A stretch of DNA of 64,000 bases. Source: Micromonospora terminaliae. Its GTDB lineage: Bacteria > Actinomycetota > Actinomycetes > Mycobacteriales > Micromonosporaceae. This document shows positions 16,283-24,797 of the stretch, piece by piece. A program made the position numbers and the translations under genes. The stretch's first letter is position 1, and the number at the start of each line of letters is the position of its first letter. The notes beneath the pieces are model-generated. The model saw only the letters and a program-made list of their open reading frames with translations. It made no database searches and was not told where the DNA came from. Location of the stretch: the NCBI RefSeq assembly GCF_009671205.1, contig NZ_CP045309.1:3348001-3412000 (forward strand), in the 5' to 3' direction.

Positions 16283-18202
16283 ATGACCCGCCCGCACGAC
16301 CCGCTCGCCGCCGTGGCGGCCGGCCGCGACCCCGGCCCCTTCGCGCTCGTCCGTCGCGAGGGCGCCGACCACGTCGACCTGTTCACCGGTCCGGTACGCA
16401 CGGCCGACCGGCTCGCCGACCTCCCGCTGCCCGACGGCGGCGCCGGGCCCCGCACGCTCGCCCTGGTCCCCTACCGGCAGATCGCCGAGCGGGGCTTCGC
16501 CTGCGTGGACGACGGCCTGCCGCTGGAGTGCCTGATCGTCGCCGAGCACCGGCGGCTCCCCCTCGACGAGGTGCTGGCGGCCCTGCCCGACGCGCCGGTG
16601 GTGACCCGGGGCGCCGCCTTCGACATCTCCGACGCCGAGTACGCGGACACCGTGGGCCGGGTGCTGCGCGACGAGATCGGCCGGGGCGAGGGCGCGAACT
16701 TCGTCATCCACCGCACCCTGCGGGCCACGGTCGAGGGCGCGCCGGTGGCGGCCGCCCTGGCGGCGCTGCGCCGGCTGCTGCTGCGCGAGCGGGGCGCGTA
16801 CTGGACGTTCGTGGTGCACACCGGCAGCCGGACCCTGGTCGGGGCGAGCCCGGAACGGCACGTCAGCGTCGACGACGGCCTGGTCATGATGAACCCGATC
16901 AGCGGCACCTTCCGGCACACCGGCGCGGCGGCGGACCGGGCGGCGCTGCTGCGCTTCCTCCACGACCCGAAGGAGGTCGAGGAGCTGTACATGGTGCTCG
17001 ACGAGGAGCTGAAGATGATGGCCACCGTCGCCGAGCACGGCGGCCAGGTGGTCGGGCCCTACCTGAAGGAGATGGCGCACCTCGCGCACACCGAGTACCT
17101 GCTGGCCGGGCGGGGCTCGCTGGACGTCCGGGAGGTGCTGCGGGAGACCATGTTCGCGCCCACCGTCACCGGCAGCCCCATGGAGAACGCCTGCCGGGTG
17201 ATCGCCCGGCACGAGCGGACCGGCCGGCGCTACTACGCGGGTGTGCTCGCGCTGCTCGGCCGCGACGAGCAGGGCCGGCAGACCCTCGACGCGCCGATCC
17301 TGATCCGCACCGCCGAGCTCTCCCCCGACGGGCAGCTGCGGGTGCCGGTCGGCGCGACGCTGGTCCGGCACTCGACGGCCGAGGGCGAGGTGGCCGAGAC
17401 GCACGCCAAGGCGGCCGGGGTGCTGGCCGCGCTCGGCCTCGGCCCGGATGCCCCGACCCGCGACGCCGGGCCGGCGCTCCGGTACGCCGACGACCCCGAG
17501 GTGCGCGCCGCGCTGGCCGCCCGCAACACCCCCCTCGCACGGTTCTGGCTGGACCAGCGCGTCCCGGGTGCCACCGCGCTGCCCGGGCTGGCCGGCCGCC
17601 GCGCGCTGATCGTGGACGGCGAGGACACCTTCACCGGGATGCTGGCCCACCAGCTCGGCGCGCTCGGCCTGGCGGTGACCCGGCGGGACTGGCACGACGC
17701 CGGCCCGGTCGACGGGTACGACCTCGTGGTGGTCGGTCCCGGCCCGGGCGACCCGGACGACGTCGCCGAGCCGAAGATGGCGAGCATGCGGGGGCTGCTG
17801 GCGGAGCTGCTCGCGGCGGGCCGGCCCACCCTGGCGGTCTGCCTCGGCCACCAGCTCCTCGCCGGGCTGCTGGGGCTGCCGCTGCACCGCCGGGACGCGC
17901 CCTACCAGGGGCTGCCGCGGGACGTGCCGGTGTTCGGGGCGACCCGCCGGGTGGGCTTCTACTCCAGCTTCACGGCCCGCGCCGGCGCGGACCGGATCGC
18001 CACCCCGTACGGGACCGTGGAGCTGTCCCGGGACCCGGCGGACGGGGCGGTGCACGCACTGCGCGGGGCGGGCTTCGCCGGTGTGCAGTTCCACCCGGAG
18101 TCGGTGCTCAGCCGCGACGGCATGGCGGTCCTGGCGGATCTGCTCGGACACCTGCTGGCCCATCCGGCGCTGACCGGGCATGGACCGGCCGATCGCGGGT
18201 AG
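16283..18202 (+). CDS. trpEG: Anthranilate synthase, fused TrpE-TrpG (PhzE-like)
   Basis: The 639-residue fusion has a chorismate-binding TrpE part (about 1-420: NPISGTFRHTG, EELYMVLDEELKMMATV, GSPMENACRVI, YYAGVLALLGRD) and a C-terminal glutamine amidotransferase (about 440-630). The latter carries the triad Cys in AVCLGHQLLAGL and His/Glu in VQFHPESVL. It converts chorismate and glutamine to anthranilate, the first step to tryptophan. The fused layout also occurs in PhzE, which makes 2-amino-2-deoxyisochorismate. The upstream Trp-codon attenuator argues for tryptophan supply, and no phenazine genes are nearby. The start ATG has GAGGAG seven bases before. Confidence 0.9.
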   Translation: MTRPHDPLAAVAAGRDPGPFALVRREGADHVDLFTGPVRTADRLADLPLPDGGAGPRTLALVPYRQIAERGFACVDDGLPLECLIVAEHRRLPLDEVLAALPDAPVVTRGAAFDISDAEYADTVGRVLRDEIGRGEGANFVIHRTLRATVEGAPVAAALAALRRLLLRERGAYWTFVVHTGSRTLVGASPERHVSVDDGLVMMNPISGTFRHTGAAADRAALLRFLHDPKEVEELYMVLDEELKMMATVAEHGGQVVGPYLKEMAHLAHTEYLLAGRGSLDVREVLRETMFAPTVTGSPMENACRVIARHERTGRRYYAGVLALLGRDEQGRQTLDAPILIRTAELSPDGQLRVPVGATLVRHSTAEGEVAETHAKAAGVLAALGLGPDAPTRDAGPALRYADDPEVRAALAARNTPLARFWLDQRVPGATALPGLAGRRALIVDGEDTFTGMLAHQLGALGLAVTRRDWHDAGPVDGYDLVVVGPGPGDPDDVAEPKMASMRGLLAELLAAGRPTLAVCLGHQLLAGLLGLPLHRRDAPYQGLPRDVPVFGATRRVGFYSSFTARAGADRIATPYGTVELSRDPADGAVHALRGAGFAGVQFHPESVLSRDGMAVLADLLGHLLAHPALTGHGPADRG

Positions 18203-18212
18203 GGCGAGGGGC

Positions 18213-18258
18213 GACCGGTGGTGCGGACGAGCCGAGAGCCCTCGTCCGGCCACCGGTC
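18213..18258. terminator. Long convergent terminator hairpin
   Basis: Two stacked helices form: 18213-18221 with 18250-18258 (9 bp) and 18224-18231 with 18241-18248 (8 bp), split by a small internal loop. It lies between the converging trpEG and wrbA-like genes. Confidence 0.75.
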
Positions 18259-18273
18259 ATCCGGCGTGCGGAG

Positions 18274-18891
18274 TCAGCCCGCCAGGCCCTTCTTCAGCGC
18301 CATGCCCATCTGCACGGCCCGCTTGGCGGTCAGCGCGGTGGCGCCGAGGGCCACGTGGTCCGGGGGATTCTCGCCGTTGTTGCTCGTGTGCGAGGCGCCG
18401 TACGGGTTGCCGGCGACGAACTGGCTGGGATCGGTGTAGCCAGGGGTCACGACGATGCCACCCCAGTGGTAGAAGACCGTGTACAGCGACAGCAGCGTGG
18501 CCTCCTGGCCGCCGTGCAGGGTGGCGGTCGAGGTGAAGCCGGTGTAGACCTTGTTCGCCAGCGCGCCCTGGGCCCACAGCGGGCCGGTGGTGTCGATGAA
18601 CTGCTTGAGCTGGGCGGCGACCATGCCGTAGCGGGTCGGCGACCCCATGATGACGACGTCGGCCCAGGAGAGGTCGTCCGGCTGCGCCTCCTCCACGTCC
18701 TGGGTCTCCAGGCGGTGCGCCTGCCAGCCCGAGTTCGAGCGGATCGCCTCGTCCGGCGCCAGCTCACGAACCTTGCGCAGGCGTACCTCGGCTCCGGCCT
18801 CCCCGGCGGCCTCGACCGCCGCCTGCGCCATCTGGTAGGTGATGCCGGTCGCGCTGTAATAGATCACCGCGGCCTTGACCTGGCCATCCAT
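18274..18891 (-). CDS. WrbA-type NAD(P)H:quinone oxidoreductase
   Basis: The 205-residue flavodoxin-like protein has AAVIYYSATGITYQMAQA (FMN phosphate loop), VVIMGSPTRYGMVAAQLKQF, and TGFTSTATLHGGQEATLLSL with YHWGGIVVTPGY, all typical of WrbA. It binds FMN and carries out two-electron reduction of quinones, limiting oxidative stress. No signal peptide is present. ATG 18891 is preceded by a GAGG-type site. A shared long hairpin separates it from trpEG. Confidence 0.9.
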   Translation of the reverse strand: MDGQVKAAVIYYSATGITYQMAQAAVEAAGEAGAEVRLRKVRELAPDEAIRSNSGWQAHRLETQDVEEAQPDDLSWADVVIMGSPTRYGMVAAQLKQFIDTTGPLWAQGALANKVYTGFTSTATLHGGQEATLLSLYTVFYHWGGIVVTPGYTDPSQFVAGNPYGASHTSNNGENPPDHVALGATALTAKRAVQMGMALKKGLAG

Positions 18892-19181
18892 CAGACGATT
18901 CCTCCTCGTTTCGGGTCAGCTCCGGCGACTACCCGCTGCTTGCGACGGCAAACGGCGGGCGGGGGCCGAGGTACAGCGGTTGACCTGAGTCGATAACTTG
19001 CCGCGGCTCAAGATTTGCGCAAGTTCCGATGGAAACCGCTTCCCCGGATCGCGGCGCCCGGGGATCCTGTTCCCACCGGTGCCGGCGTGCCGCCGCCGCC
19101 CCCGCATCGGGAACCTGAACGGGGGATCGCGCTCCGCCGGCAGCGTGGCTGGCGTAGCGCGATCAGGGGTGCTCCCACGGC
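18892..19181. other. Intergenic region, 290 bp
   Basis: The stretch between the WrbA gene start and the stop of the next reverse-strand gene holds the presumed WrbA promoter. I see no convincing gene, RNA or operator. Bases 19000-19040 are less GC-rich than the surroundings (AAGATTTGCGCAAGTT). Confidence 0.4.
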
Positions 19182-19562
19182 TCAGTCGTTGAGCTTGTCC
19201 CGCAGGTCGGTCACCCGCTTCTCCAGCCGGTTCACCGCCTGCTCGTTGTTGACGAAGGTGCTGATGCCGGCGGCGAGCGCCAGGCCGAGCAGCACCGCCA
19301 GGCCGCTGAGCACCAGGCCCCCGATCGCCACCCCGCGCCCGGTGACGCCGGGTCGCCGGCTCATCCGCAGGCCCACGATGGCCAGGACGACGCCGATGAT
19401 CCCCAGCAGCAGCCCCACCGAGGCCAGGATCGCGGTGAGCACGCTCAGCAGGCCCGCCACACCGAACACCAGCGAGAAGGTGGCCGCGGCGCTGGTCTTC
19501 GCCCCGCCCGCCGGTCCCGCGGGCCGGGCGGCGCCGCGCATCGGTTCACTGGACGCTGTCAT
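19182..19562 (-). CDS. Small two-helix membrane protein (DUF4190-like)
   Basis: The 126-residue protein has a polar N-terminus, two long hydrophobic helices (TFSLVFGVAGLLSVLTAILA running into LLLGIIGVVLAIVGLRMSR, then GVAIGGLVLSGLAVLLGLAL) and a short C-terminal coiled-coil-like tail (EQAVNRLEKRVTDLRDKLND). The layout fits DUF4190-type proteins of actinobacteria, whose function is unknown. ATG 19562 has GAGG upstream; an extension to 19622 is Cys-rich and unlikely. Confidence 0.7.
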   Translation of the reverse strand: MTASSEPMRGAARPAGPAGGAKTSAAATFSLVFGVAGLLSVLTAILASVGLLLGIIGVVLAIVGLRMSRRPGVTGRGVAIGGLVLSGLAVLLGLALAAGISTFVNNEQAVNRLEKRVTDLRDKLND

Positions 19563-19748
19563 CACCCGTACCTCACATTCCTCGCAGCGGTTGCCCCCGG
19601 CGCATCCCCGTTGAGGCCACACTCATGCGTCAGGGCCCGGCGTTTCGGGCACCGCTGCTGCTCCTCCTCCTGTTCGTCCCGATTCAGGGGAATGCCGGGC
19701 GCACCGCCGGGGACTCGGGTGCTGACCCCGCGAGAGGAAGGACGAACC

Positions 19749-20477
19749 ATGCGACTGACGGAGCAGCAGGTCCGCTCGCTGTACGGGCAGGACGTCCAGG
19801 ACCGCTCGGGTGCGAAGATCGGCACCGTGGGGCAGGTCTGGGCCGACCCCGCCGGCGAGGCGACCTGGGTCAGCCTGAAGACCGGCACGATGGGCCATCA
19901 CGAGTCGATGGCGCCGCTCCAGGCGGCCCGGATGCAGCCGGACGGCCGACTCCAGGTGCCGTACGACAAGGCGACGGTGCGCAGCGCTCCCAGCGTCGAG
20001 ACCGGCACCGACCAGCCGCTCGGCGCCGACCAGCTCACCCAGCTCTACCGGCACTACCAGCTCGGAGAGCAGGCGGGGCCGGCGCCCCAGCGGATGCGGG
20101 GCGCGCCCGAGGTGGTCCGCTCCGAGGAGCGGCTGCGGGTCGGCACCGAGAGCGAGCCGGCCGGCACGGCCCGGCTGAGCAAGCGCGTGGTCACCGAGAA
20201 CGTGCAGACCAGCGTGCCGGTCGAGCACGACGAGGTGACGGTGATCCACGAGCCGGTCAGCGAGGCCGACCGGGACGCCGCCCGGGCCGGCATCGGCGAG
20301 GAGCAGCGCGAGATGGAGCTGCGCGCCGAGCACCCGGTGGTCGCCAAGGAGCAGGTCCCGGTCGAGCGGGTCCGGCTGAACAAGGACGAGGTCGTCGAGG
20401 AGCAGCCGGTCAACGCGCAGGTCCGCCGGGAACTGGTGGACGCCGACGTGCCGGAGCGGGCACGCCGCAACGGCTGA
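19749..20477 (+). CDS. PRC-barrel and DUF2382 (YsnF-like) stress protein
   Basis: The 242-residue protein has an N-terminal PRC-barrel-like region (about 1-85, LYGQDVQDRSGAKIGTVGQV) and a C-terminal DUF2382 region (about 125-238). The latter has RLSKRVVTENVQTSVPV, EVTVIHEPV, HPVVAKEQVPVERVRLNKDE and paired acid/base repeats. Members such as Bacillus YsnF are stress-induced and of unknown mechanism. The protein is highly charged with no signal peptide. ATG 19749 is preceded by GAGAGGAAGGA. It is divergent from the small membrane protein gene. Confidence 0.88.
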   Translation: MRLTEQQVRSLYGQDVQDRSGAKIGTVGQVWADPAGEATWVSLKTGTMGHHESMAPLQAARMQPDGRLQVPYDKATVRSAPSVETGTDQPLGADQLTQLYRHYQLGEQAGPAPQRMRGAPEVVRSEERLRVGTESEPAGTARLSKRVVTENVQTSVPVEHDEVTVIHEPVSEADRDAARAGIGEEQREMELRAEHPVVAKEQVPVERVRLNKDEVVEEQPVNAQVRRELVDADVPERARRNG

Positions 20478-20489
20478 GCCGACGGCATC

Positions 20490-20521
20490 CCGGGCGGGTG
20501 GGCCACGGCCCGCCCGCCCGG
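20490..20521 (+). terminator. Terminator after the DUF2382 gene
   Basis: CCGGGCGGG (20490-20498) pairs with CCCGCCCGG (20513-20521); the 14-base loop contains a further GGCC/GGCC pairing. It starts 13 bases after the stop codon. Confidence 0.65.
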
Positions 20522-20588
20522 TCGTCCGCCCGCCGGGAAACGTCGCACCGGCCGCCTATGCTGACCGTCCACCTCGACGGGAGGCACC

Positions 20589-21692
20589 GTGACCGTACGT
20601 CTCACCGGCGCCGAGGCGCTGGCGCTGCGGATGACCAGCCTGCTGCTGCGCCCGCACCCGGTCGCGCGACCGGAGACCGTGGCCGGGGTGGTCGAGTGGT
20701 TCGGCGCCATGCAGGCGCAGGACGCGGCGAGCGGCCTGTGGTCCCTCGGCGTACGCCTGCCCGGCCGCACCCAGGACGACGTGCGCGCGGCGCTGGAGCG
20801 GCGGGAGGCGCTGCGCACCTGGCCGATGCGGGGCACCGTGCACCTGGTGCCGCCCCGGGACGCGCGGTGGATGCTGGCCGTTACCGGCGTCCGGGTGCTG
20901 GCCGGCGCGGGCACCCGGCGGACGCAGCTCGGGCTGACCGAGACCGACGCGGACCGCGCCGCCGACGTGCTGGGCGAGGCCCTTGCTGGCGGGGGCCGGC
21001 TCACCCGGGCCGAGTGCCTGGCCACGTTGCGCGCCGCCGGGCTGGACACCACCGGCCAGCGCGGCTACCACCTGCTCTGGTACGCCAGCCAGCGCGGCGT
21101 CACCTGCATCGCCCCGCACGTCGGCACCGAGCAGACGTTCGCGCTGCTGGACGAGTGGGCGCCGGATCCGCACCGCCCCGAGCGGGACGAGGCCCTCGGC
21201 CTGCTGGCCCACCGCTACGTGCGCGGCCACGGCCCGGTGACCCGGCACGACCTGGCGCGGTGGACGGGTCTCACGGTCACCGACGCCACGCGGGGCATCG
21301 CGACAGCCGGCGACGCGCTCGCCCCGGTCGAGGTCGACGGCACGCCGGCCGTCGTCGACGCGGCCCTGCTCGACGCGCCCCGGGCGCCGGTCGACGACGT
21401 GCACACGCTGCCCGGTTTCGACGAGTACCTGCTGGGCTACCGGGACCGCTCGCTGATGCTCGACCCGGCGCACGCGAACGCCGTCGTCCCCGGCAACAAC
21501 GGGATCTTCCAGGCCACGGTGGTGCGCGGCGGCCGCACGGCCGGCATCTGGAAGCGGACCGTGGGCAAGCGGGCGGTCACCGTGACCGTGCAGCAGCTGA
21601 CGCCGTTCGACGCCCCGCTGCGGGCCCGCGTCGAGTCGGCCCTCGCCCGCTACGCCGACTTCCTCGGGCTGCCGCTGCGGCTCACCTGGTGA
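20589..21692 (+). CDS. AlkZ-like winged-helix DNA glycosylase family protein (HTH_42)
   Basis: The 367-residue protein belongs to the winged-helix family that includes Streptomyces AlkZ and E. coli YcaQ. It has WFGAMQAQDAASGLWSLGVR, where Gln42 and Gln44 form the QxQ motif catalytic in AlkZ; RTWPMRGTVHLVPPRD; VDDVHTLPGFDEYLLGYRDR; and a C-terminal wing VRGGRTAGIWKR. AlkZ unhooks DNA crosslinks and protects producers of alkylating antibiotics. Many relatives are free-standing like this one, so self-resistance is not implied. The start is GTG 20589 with GGGAGG upstream. Confidence 0.75.
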   Translation: MTVRLTGAEALALRMTSLLLRPHPVARPETVAGVVEWFGAMQAQDAASGLWSLGVRLPGRTQDDVRAALERREALRTWPMRGTVHLVPPRDARWMLAVTGVRVLAGAGTRRTQLGLTETDADRAADVLGEALAGGGRLTRAECLATLRAAGLDTTGQRGYHLLWYASQRGVTCIAPHVGTEQTFALLDEWAPDPHRPERDEALGLLAHRYVRGHGPVTRHDLARWTGLTVTDATRGIATAGDALAPVEVDGTPAVVDAALLDAPRAPVDDVHTLPGFDEYLLGYRDRSLMLDPAHANAVVPGNNGIFQATVVRGGRTAGIWKRTVGKRAVTVTVQQLTPFDAPLRARVESALARYADFLGLPLRLTW

Positions 21693-21699
21693 CCCGCGA

Positions 21700-21730
21700 C
21701 CGGGCCGGCGGGCACCGCCCACCGGCCCGG
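21700..21730. terminator. Convergent terminator hairpin
   Basis: CCGGGCCGG (21700-21708) pairs with CCGGCCCGG (21722-21730), extended by GGG/CCC after one mismatch, with loop CACCG. It separates the AlkZ-like gene from the sugar ABC operon on the other strand. Confidence 0.7.
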
Positions 21731-21743
21731 ACCAGGGCGCCGC

Positions 21744-22952
21744 TCAGTCGGCCAGCGCGCCCGACGCCCGCCCCTCGTGCAGCGTGAGGTTCCGTCCGGT
21801 GGACGGGTCGAAGAGGTGGATCTTCTCCAGGTTGAACCAGACCCGCCGCGGCTCGCCCTCGCGGACCGGCGACTCGGCCGACAGCCGGGTCACCAGGCTC
21901 GACCCGGTCCCGGTGAAGTCCGCGGCGCCGGCGTCGGCGGCCAGTTCCTCCAGCTCGGCGGCGCTGGCACGCTCCCCCTCTACGGTGAAGTAGACGTACT
22001 TGTCCGAGCCCATCGACTCGACGATGTCGACCGGCGCGTCGAACTCCAGGCCCCGGCGGCGGGTCTCGTCGTCGATCAGCGCGGCGTCCTCGAAGTGCTC
22101 CGGGCGGATGCCGAGGATCAGCTCGCGCGGGGCGTCGGCGCCGTCGAGCTGCCGGCGTACCCGGTCCCCGATCGGCACGTCACCCAGCGCCGTGCGCAGG
22201 TGCCCGTCCTCGACGGCGGCGTGCAGGAAGTTCATCGACGGCGAGCCGATGAAGCCGGCCACGAAGAGGTTGCGGGGGTGGTCGTAGAGCTCCTGCGGCG
22301 GGCCGACCTGCTGCACCGCGCCGCCCCGCATGATCACCACGCGGTCGCCGAGGGTCATGGCCTCGGTCTGGTCGTGGGTGACGTAGACGGTGGTGGTGCC
22401 GAGCTGCTTCTGCAGCCGGGACACCACGGTGCGCATCTGCACCCGCAGCTTCGCGTCCAGGTTGGACAGCGGCTCGTCCATGAGGAACGCCTTGGGCTGC
22501 CGGACGATGGCCCGCCCCATGGCCACCCGCTGCCGCTGCCCGCCGGAGAGGTTCGCCGGCTTGCGGTCCAGCAGCGGGGTCAGCTCCAGGACCTTCGCCG
22601 CCTCCTCCACCTTCTGGTGGGTGGTCTCCCTGTCGAGCTTCGCCAGCCGCAGCGGGAAGGCCATGTTCTCCCGCACGGTCATGTTCGGGTAGAGGGCGTA
22701 GGACTGGAAGACCATGGCGATGTCCCGGTCCCGGGGCGCCTTGTCGTTGACCCGCTCCCCCGCGATGCGCAGCTCGCCGGAGCTGATGTCCTCCAACCCG
22801 GCGATCATGTTCAGGGTGGTGGACTTCCCGCACCCGGAGGGGCCGACCAGGATCACGAACTCGCCGTCGGCGATCTCCAGGTCGACGTCCCGCACCGCGG
22901 TGGTCCCGTCCGGGAACCGCTTGCTCACCTTGTCCAGCACGATGTCGGCCAT
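21744..22952 (-). CDS. sugC: Sugar ABC transporter ATPase (SugC/UgpC/MsiK type)
   Basis: The 402-residue ATPase starts MADIVLDKVSKRFPDGTTAV. It has Walker A GPSGCGKST, signature NLSGGQRQRVAMGRAI, Walker B KAFLMDEPLSNLDAKLRV, the switch His in YVTHDQTEAMTLGDRV, and a C-terminal OB-fold regulatory domain. It powers the permeases encoded upstream. The N-terminus strongly recalls mycobacterial SugC, the ATPase of the LpqY-SugABC trehalose importer. It is the last gene of a four-gene operon and the only carbohydrate-importer ATPase in the window, so it could also serve the Ngc systems. ATG 22952 fits the family N-terminus. Confidence 0.9.
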   Translation of the reverse strand: MADIVLDKVSKRFPDGTTAVRDVDLEIADGEFVILVGPSGCGKSTTLNMIAGLEDISSGELRIAGERVNDKAPRDRDIAMVFQSYALYPNMTVRENMAFPLRLAKLDRETTHQKVEEAAKVLELTPLLDRKPANLSGGQRQRVAMGRAIVRQPKAFLMDEPLSNLDAKLRVQMRTVVSRLQKQLGTTTVYVTHDQTEAMTLGDRVVIMRGGAVQQVGPPQELYDHPRNLFVAGFIGSPSMNFLHAAVEDGHLRTALGDVPIGDRVRRQLDGADAPRELILGIRPEHFEDAALIDDETRRRGLEFDAPVDIVESMGSDKYVYFTVEGERASAAELEELAADAGAADFTGTGSSLVTRLSAESPVREGEPRRVWFNLEKIHLFDPSTGRNLTLHEGRASGALAD

Positions 22953-22963
22953 GACAACACCAC

Positions 22964-23800
22964 CTAACCCTTGACTGCGCCGGAGGTCAGACCGGAGACG
23001 ATGCGGCGCTGGAAGAAGAGCACGAACAGGATGATCGGAATGGTGATCACCACGGCGGCGGCGCAGATCGCCCCGGTGGGATCCTCGAACTGTGATTCGC
23101 CGGTGAAGAACTGCAGGGCCACCGGGACCGTGCGGGACCGCTCGGTCGAGGTGAGCGTGATGGCGAAGAGGAAGTCGTTCCAGCAGAAGATGAAGACCAG
23201 GATGGCCGTGGTGAACAGCCCCGGCGCGGCCAGCGGGGCGATCACCCGACGGAACGCCTGGCCCTGGGTGGCGCCGTCCATCTTCGCCGCCTTCTCCAGG
23301 TCCCACGGGATCTGCTTGAAGAACGCCGAGAGCGTGTAGATCGCCAGCGGCAGGGCGAAGGTGATGTACGGCAGGATCAGCCCTGGCCAGGTGTCGAAGA
23401 GGCCGAGCTGGCGCTCGATCTCGAACAGCGGCGACACCAGCGACACCTGCGGGAACATGGCGATCAGGAGGGACACCCCGACCAGCAGCTTCTTGCCGGG
23501 GAAGTCCAGCCGCGAGATCGCGTACGCGGCCATCGCGCCCAGCACCACGGCGATCAGGGTGGCGATCAGCGCGATGCCGATCGAGTTGACCAGGGCCCGG
23601 ACGAACTGGTCGGTGTCGAAGATCGTCCGGTAGTTGTCCAGCGTCCACTCCCGGGGCCAGAACTTCCCGTCGGTGAGGGTGGCCGGGGTCTTGAACGACA
23701 GCGAGGCGATCCAGAGGACCGGTACCAGCGCGAAGACGACGACGATGACGTCCAGCAGGCCCCAGCGCACCTTCGCCCGCGTGGTGGTTTCGACTGCCAT
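22964..23800 (-). CDS. sugB: Carbohydrate ABC permease, MalG/SugB type
   Basis: The 278-residue inner-membrane permease has six predicted helices and the EAA-loop signature [20 protein letters not shown] that docks on the ATPase. It starts 11 bases upstream of sugC and follows sugA by one base. By gene order (lipoprotein, SugA, SugB, SugC) it corresponds to SugB of LpqY-SugABC, so trehalose or a similar disaccharide is the inferred cargo. Confidence 0.88.
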   Translation of the reverse strand: MAVETTTRAKVRWGLLDVIVVVFALVPVLWIASLSFKTPATLTDGKFWPREWTLDNYRTIFDTDQFVRALVNSIGIALIATLIAVVLGAMAAYAISRLDFPGKKLLVGVSLLIAMFPQVSLVSPLFEIERQLGLFDTWPGLILPYITFALPLAIYTLSAFFKQIPWDLEKAAKMDGATQGQAFRRVIAPLAAPGLFTTAILVFIFCWNDFLFAITLTSTERSRTVPVALQFFTGESQFEDPTGAICAAAVVITIPIILFVLFFQRRIVSGLTSGAVKG

Positions 23801-23801
23801 G

Positions 23802-24797
23802 TCAGCGCCTCTCCCCGTCGTCGCTGCCGGGCGCAGCGGTGCCGAACAGCTTCACGAACACGAACGCGATGATCGCCACGGTGAGGAAGATCAGCACCGA
23901 CATCGTGGAGCCGATGCCGAGGTTCAACCCCCGGATCAGGTTGTTGTAGGCGAGCATCGACACCGACGAGGTCTCGTTGCCGCCGGCGGTGAGCACGAAG
24001 ATGTTGTCGAACACCCGGAACGCGTCCAGGGTGCGGAACAGCAGGGCCACCAGGATGGCCGGCTTCATCACCGGCAGCATCACCTTGGTGAACCGCTGCC
24101 AGGCCGTCGCGCCGTCGGTGGAGGCCGCCTTCAGCAGGTCCTCCGGCACCAGCGCCAGCCCGGCCATCAGCAGCAGCGCCATGAACGGGGTGGTCTTCCA
24201 GATCTCGGCCAGCATGATGATCGCCAGCGAGCTGGCCCGCTCGGTCAGCGGTGCGCTGCCGTCGAACAGGTTGGCCAGGTAGCCGGTGCCGGGCGTCCAG
24301 GCGTACCGCCAGGAGAAGGCGGCGACGACCGTGACGATGCCGTACGGGATCAGCGCCGCGGTGCGGACGATGCCCCGGCCGACCAGCGTCCGGTGCATGA
24401 TCAGGGCCAGGCCCATGCCGAGCACCAGCTCGACGGCGACGGTGACCACGGTGATCAGTGCGGTCACCCCGAACGCCGTCCACCAGAACTGGTTGGTCAG
24501 CACGGTGGCGTAGTTCTCCAGCCCGACGAACTCGCGCTGGTCGGGGAAGCGCAGGTCGAAGCGCTGGAGCGACAGCCAGACCGAGTAGAGGATCGGGTAG
24601 GCGGTGACCAGCAGCATGACCAGCGCGGCCGGCGCGCAGAGCAGCCAGCCGAGGCGCCGCTCGGCCCGCTTGTTCTCGCTCAGCGGCGCCTTCGACCGGC
24701 GGCCGGCCCGCTGCGCGGGCACGGCAGCGTGCCGGCCGGTGGTGCGCTCGGCGTCCGCCGCGACCTCGGCGCCGGCGGGCGTGGCGTTGACGCTCAC
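23802..24797 (-). CDS. sugA: Carbohydrate ABC permease, MalF/SugA type
   Basis: The 331-residue permease has a disordered N-terminal 40 residues, then helices from [20 protein letters not shown] and the EAA-loop [23 protein letters not shown] 24797 overlaps the stop of the upstream binding-protein gene by four bases (GTGA), giving translational coupling. A longer reading frame running back to 26525 is simply the overlapping phase of the binding-protein gene. It pairs with SugB to form the membrane channel. Confidence 0.88.
   Translation of the reverse strand: MSVNATPAGAEVAADAERTTGRHAAVPAQRAGRRSKAPLSENKRAERRLGWLLCAPAALVMLLVTAYPILYSVWLSLQRFDLRFPDQREFVGLENYATVLTNQFWWTAFGVTALITVVTVAVELVLGMGLALIMHRTLVGRGIVRTAALIPYGIVTVVAAFSWRYAWTPGTGYLANLFDGSAPLTERASSLAIIMLAEIWKTTPFMALLLMAGLALVPEDLLKAASTDGATAWQRFTKVMLPVMKPAILVALLFRTLDAFRVFDNIFVLTAGGNETSSVSMLAYNNLIRGLNLGIGSTMSVLIFLTVAIIAFVFVKLFGTAAPGSDDGERR

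Noticed and set aside
16283..18202. Phenazine cluster marker (PhzE)
   Set aside because: The fusion layout fits, but no other phz genes are nearby and the Trp-codon attenuator indicates tryptophan control.
21744..23648. Apparent 634-residue fusion of permease and ATPase
   Set aside because: The extra N-terminal part is the wrong phase of the sugB gene; the ATPase begins at ATG 22952 with the family N-terminus.
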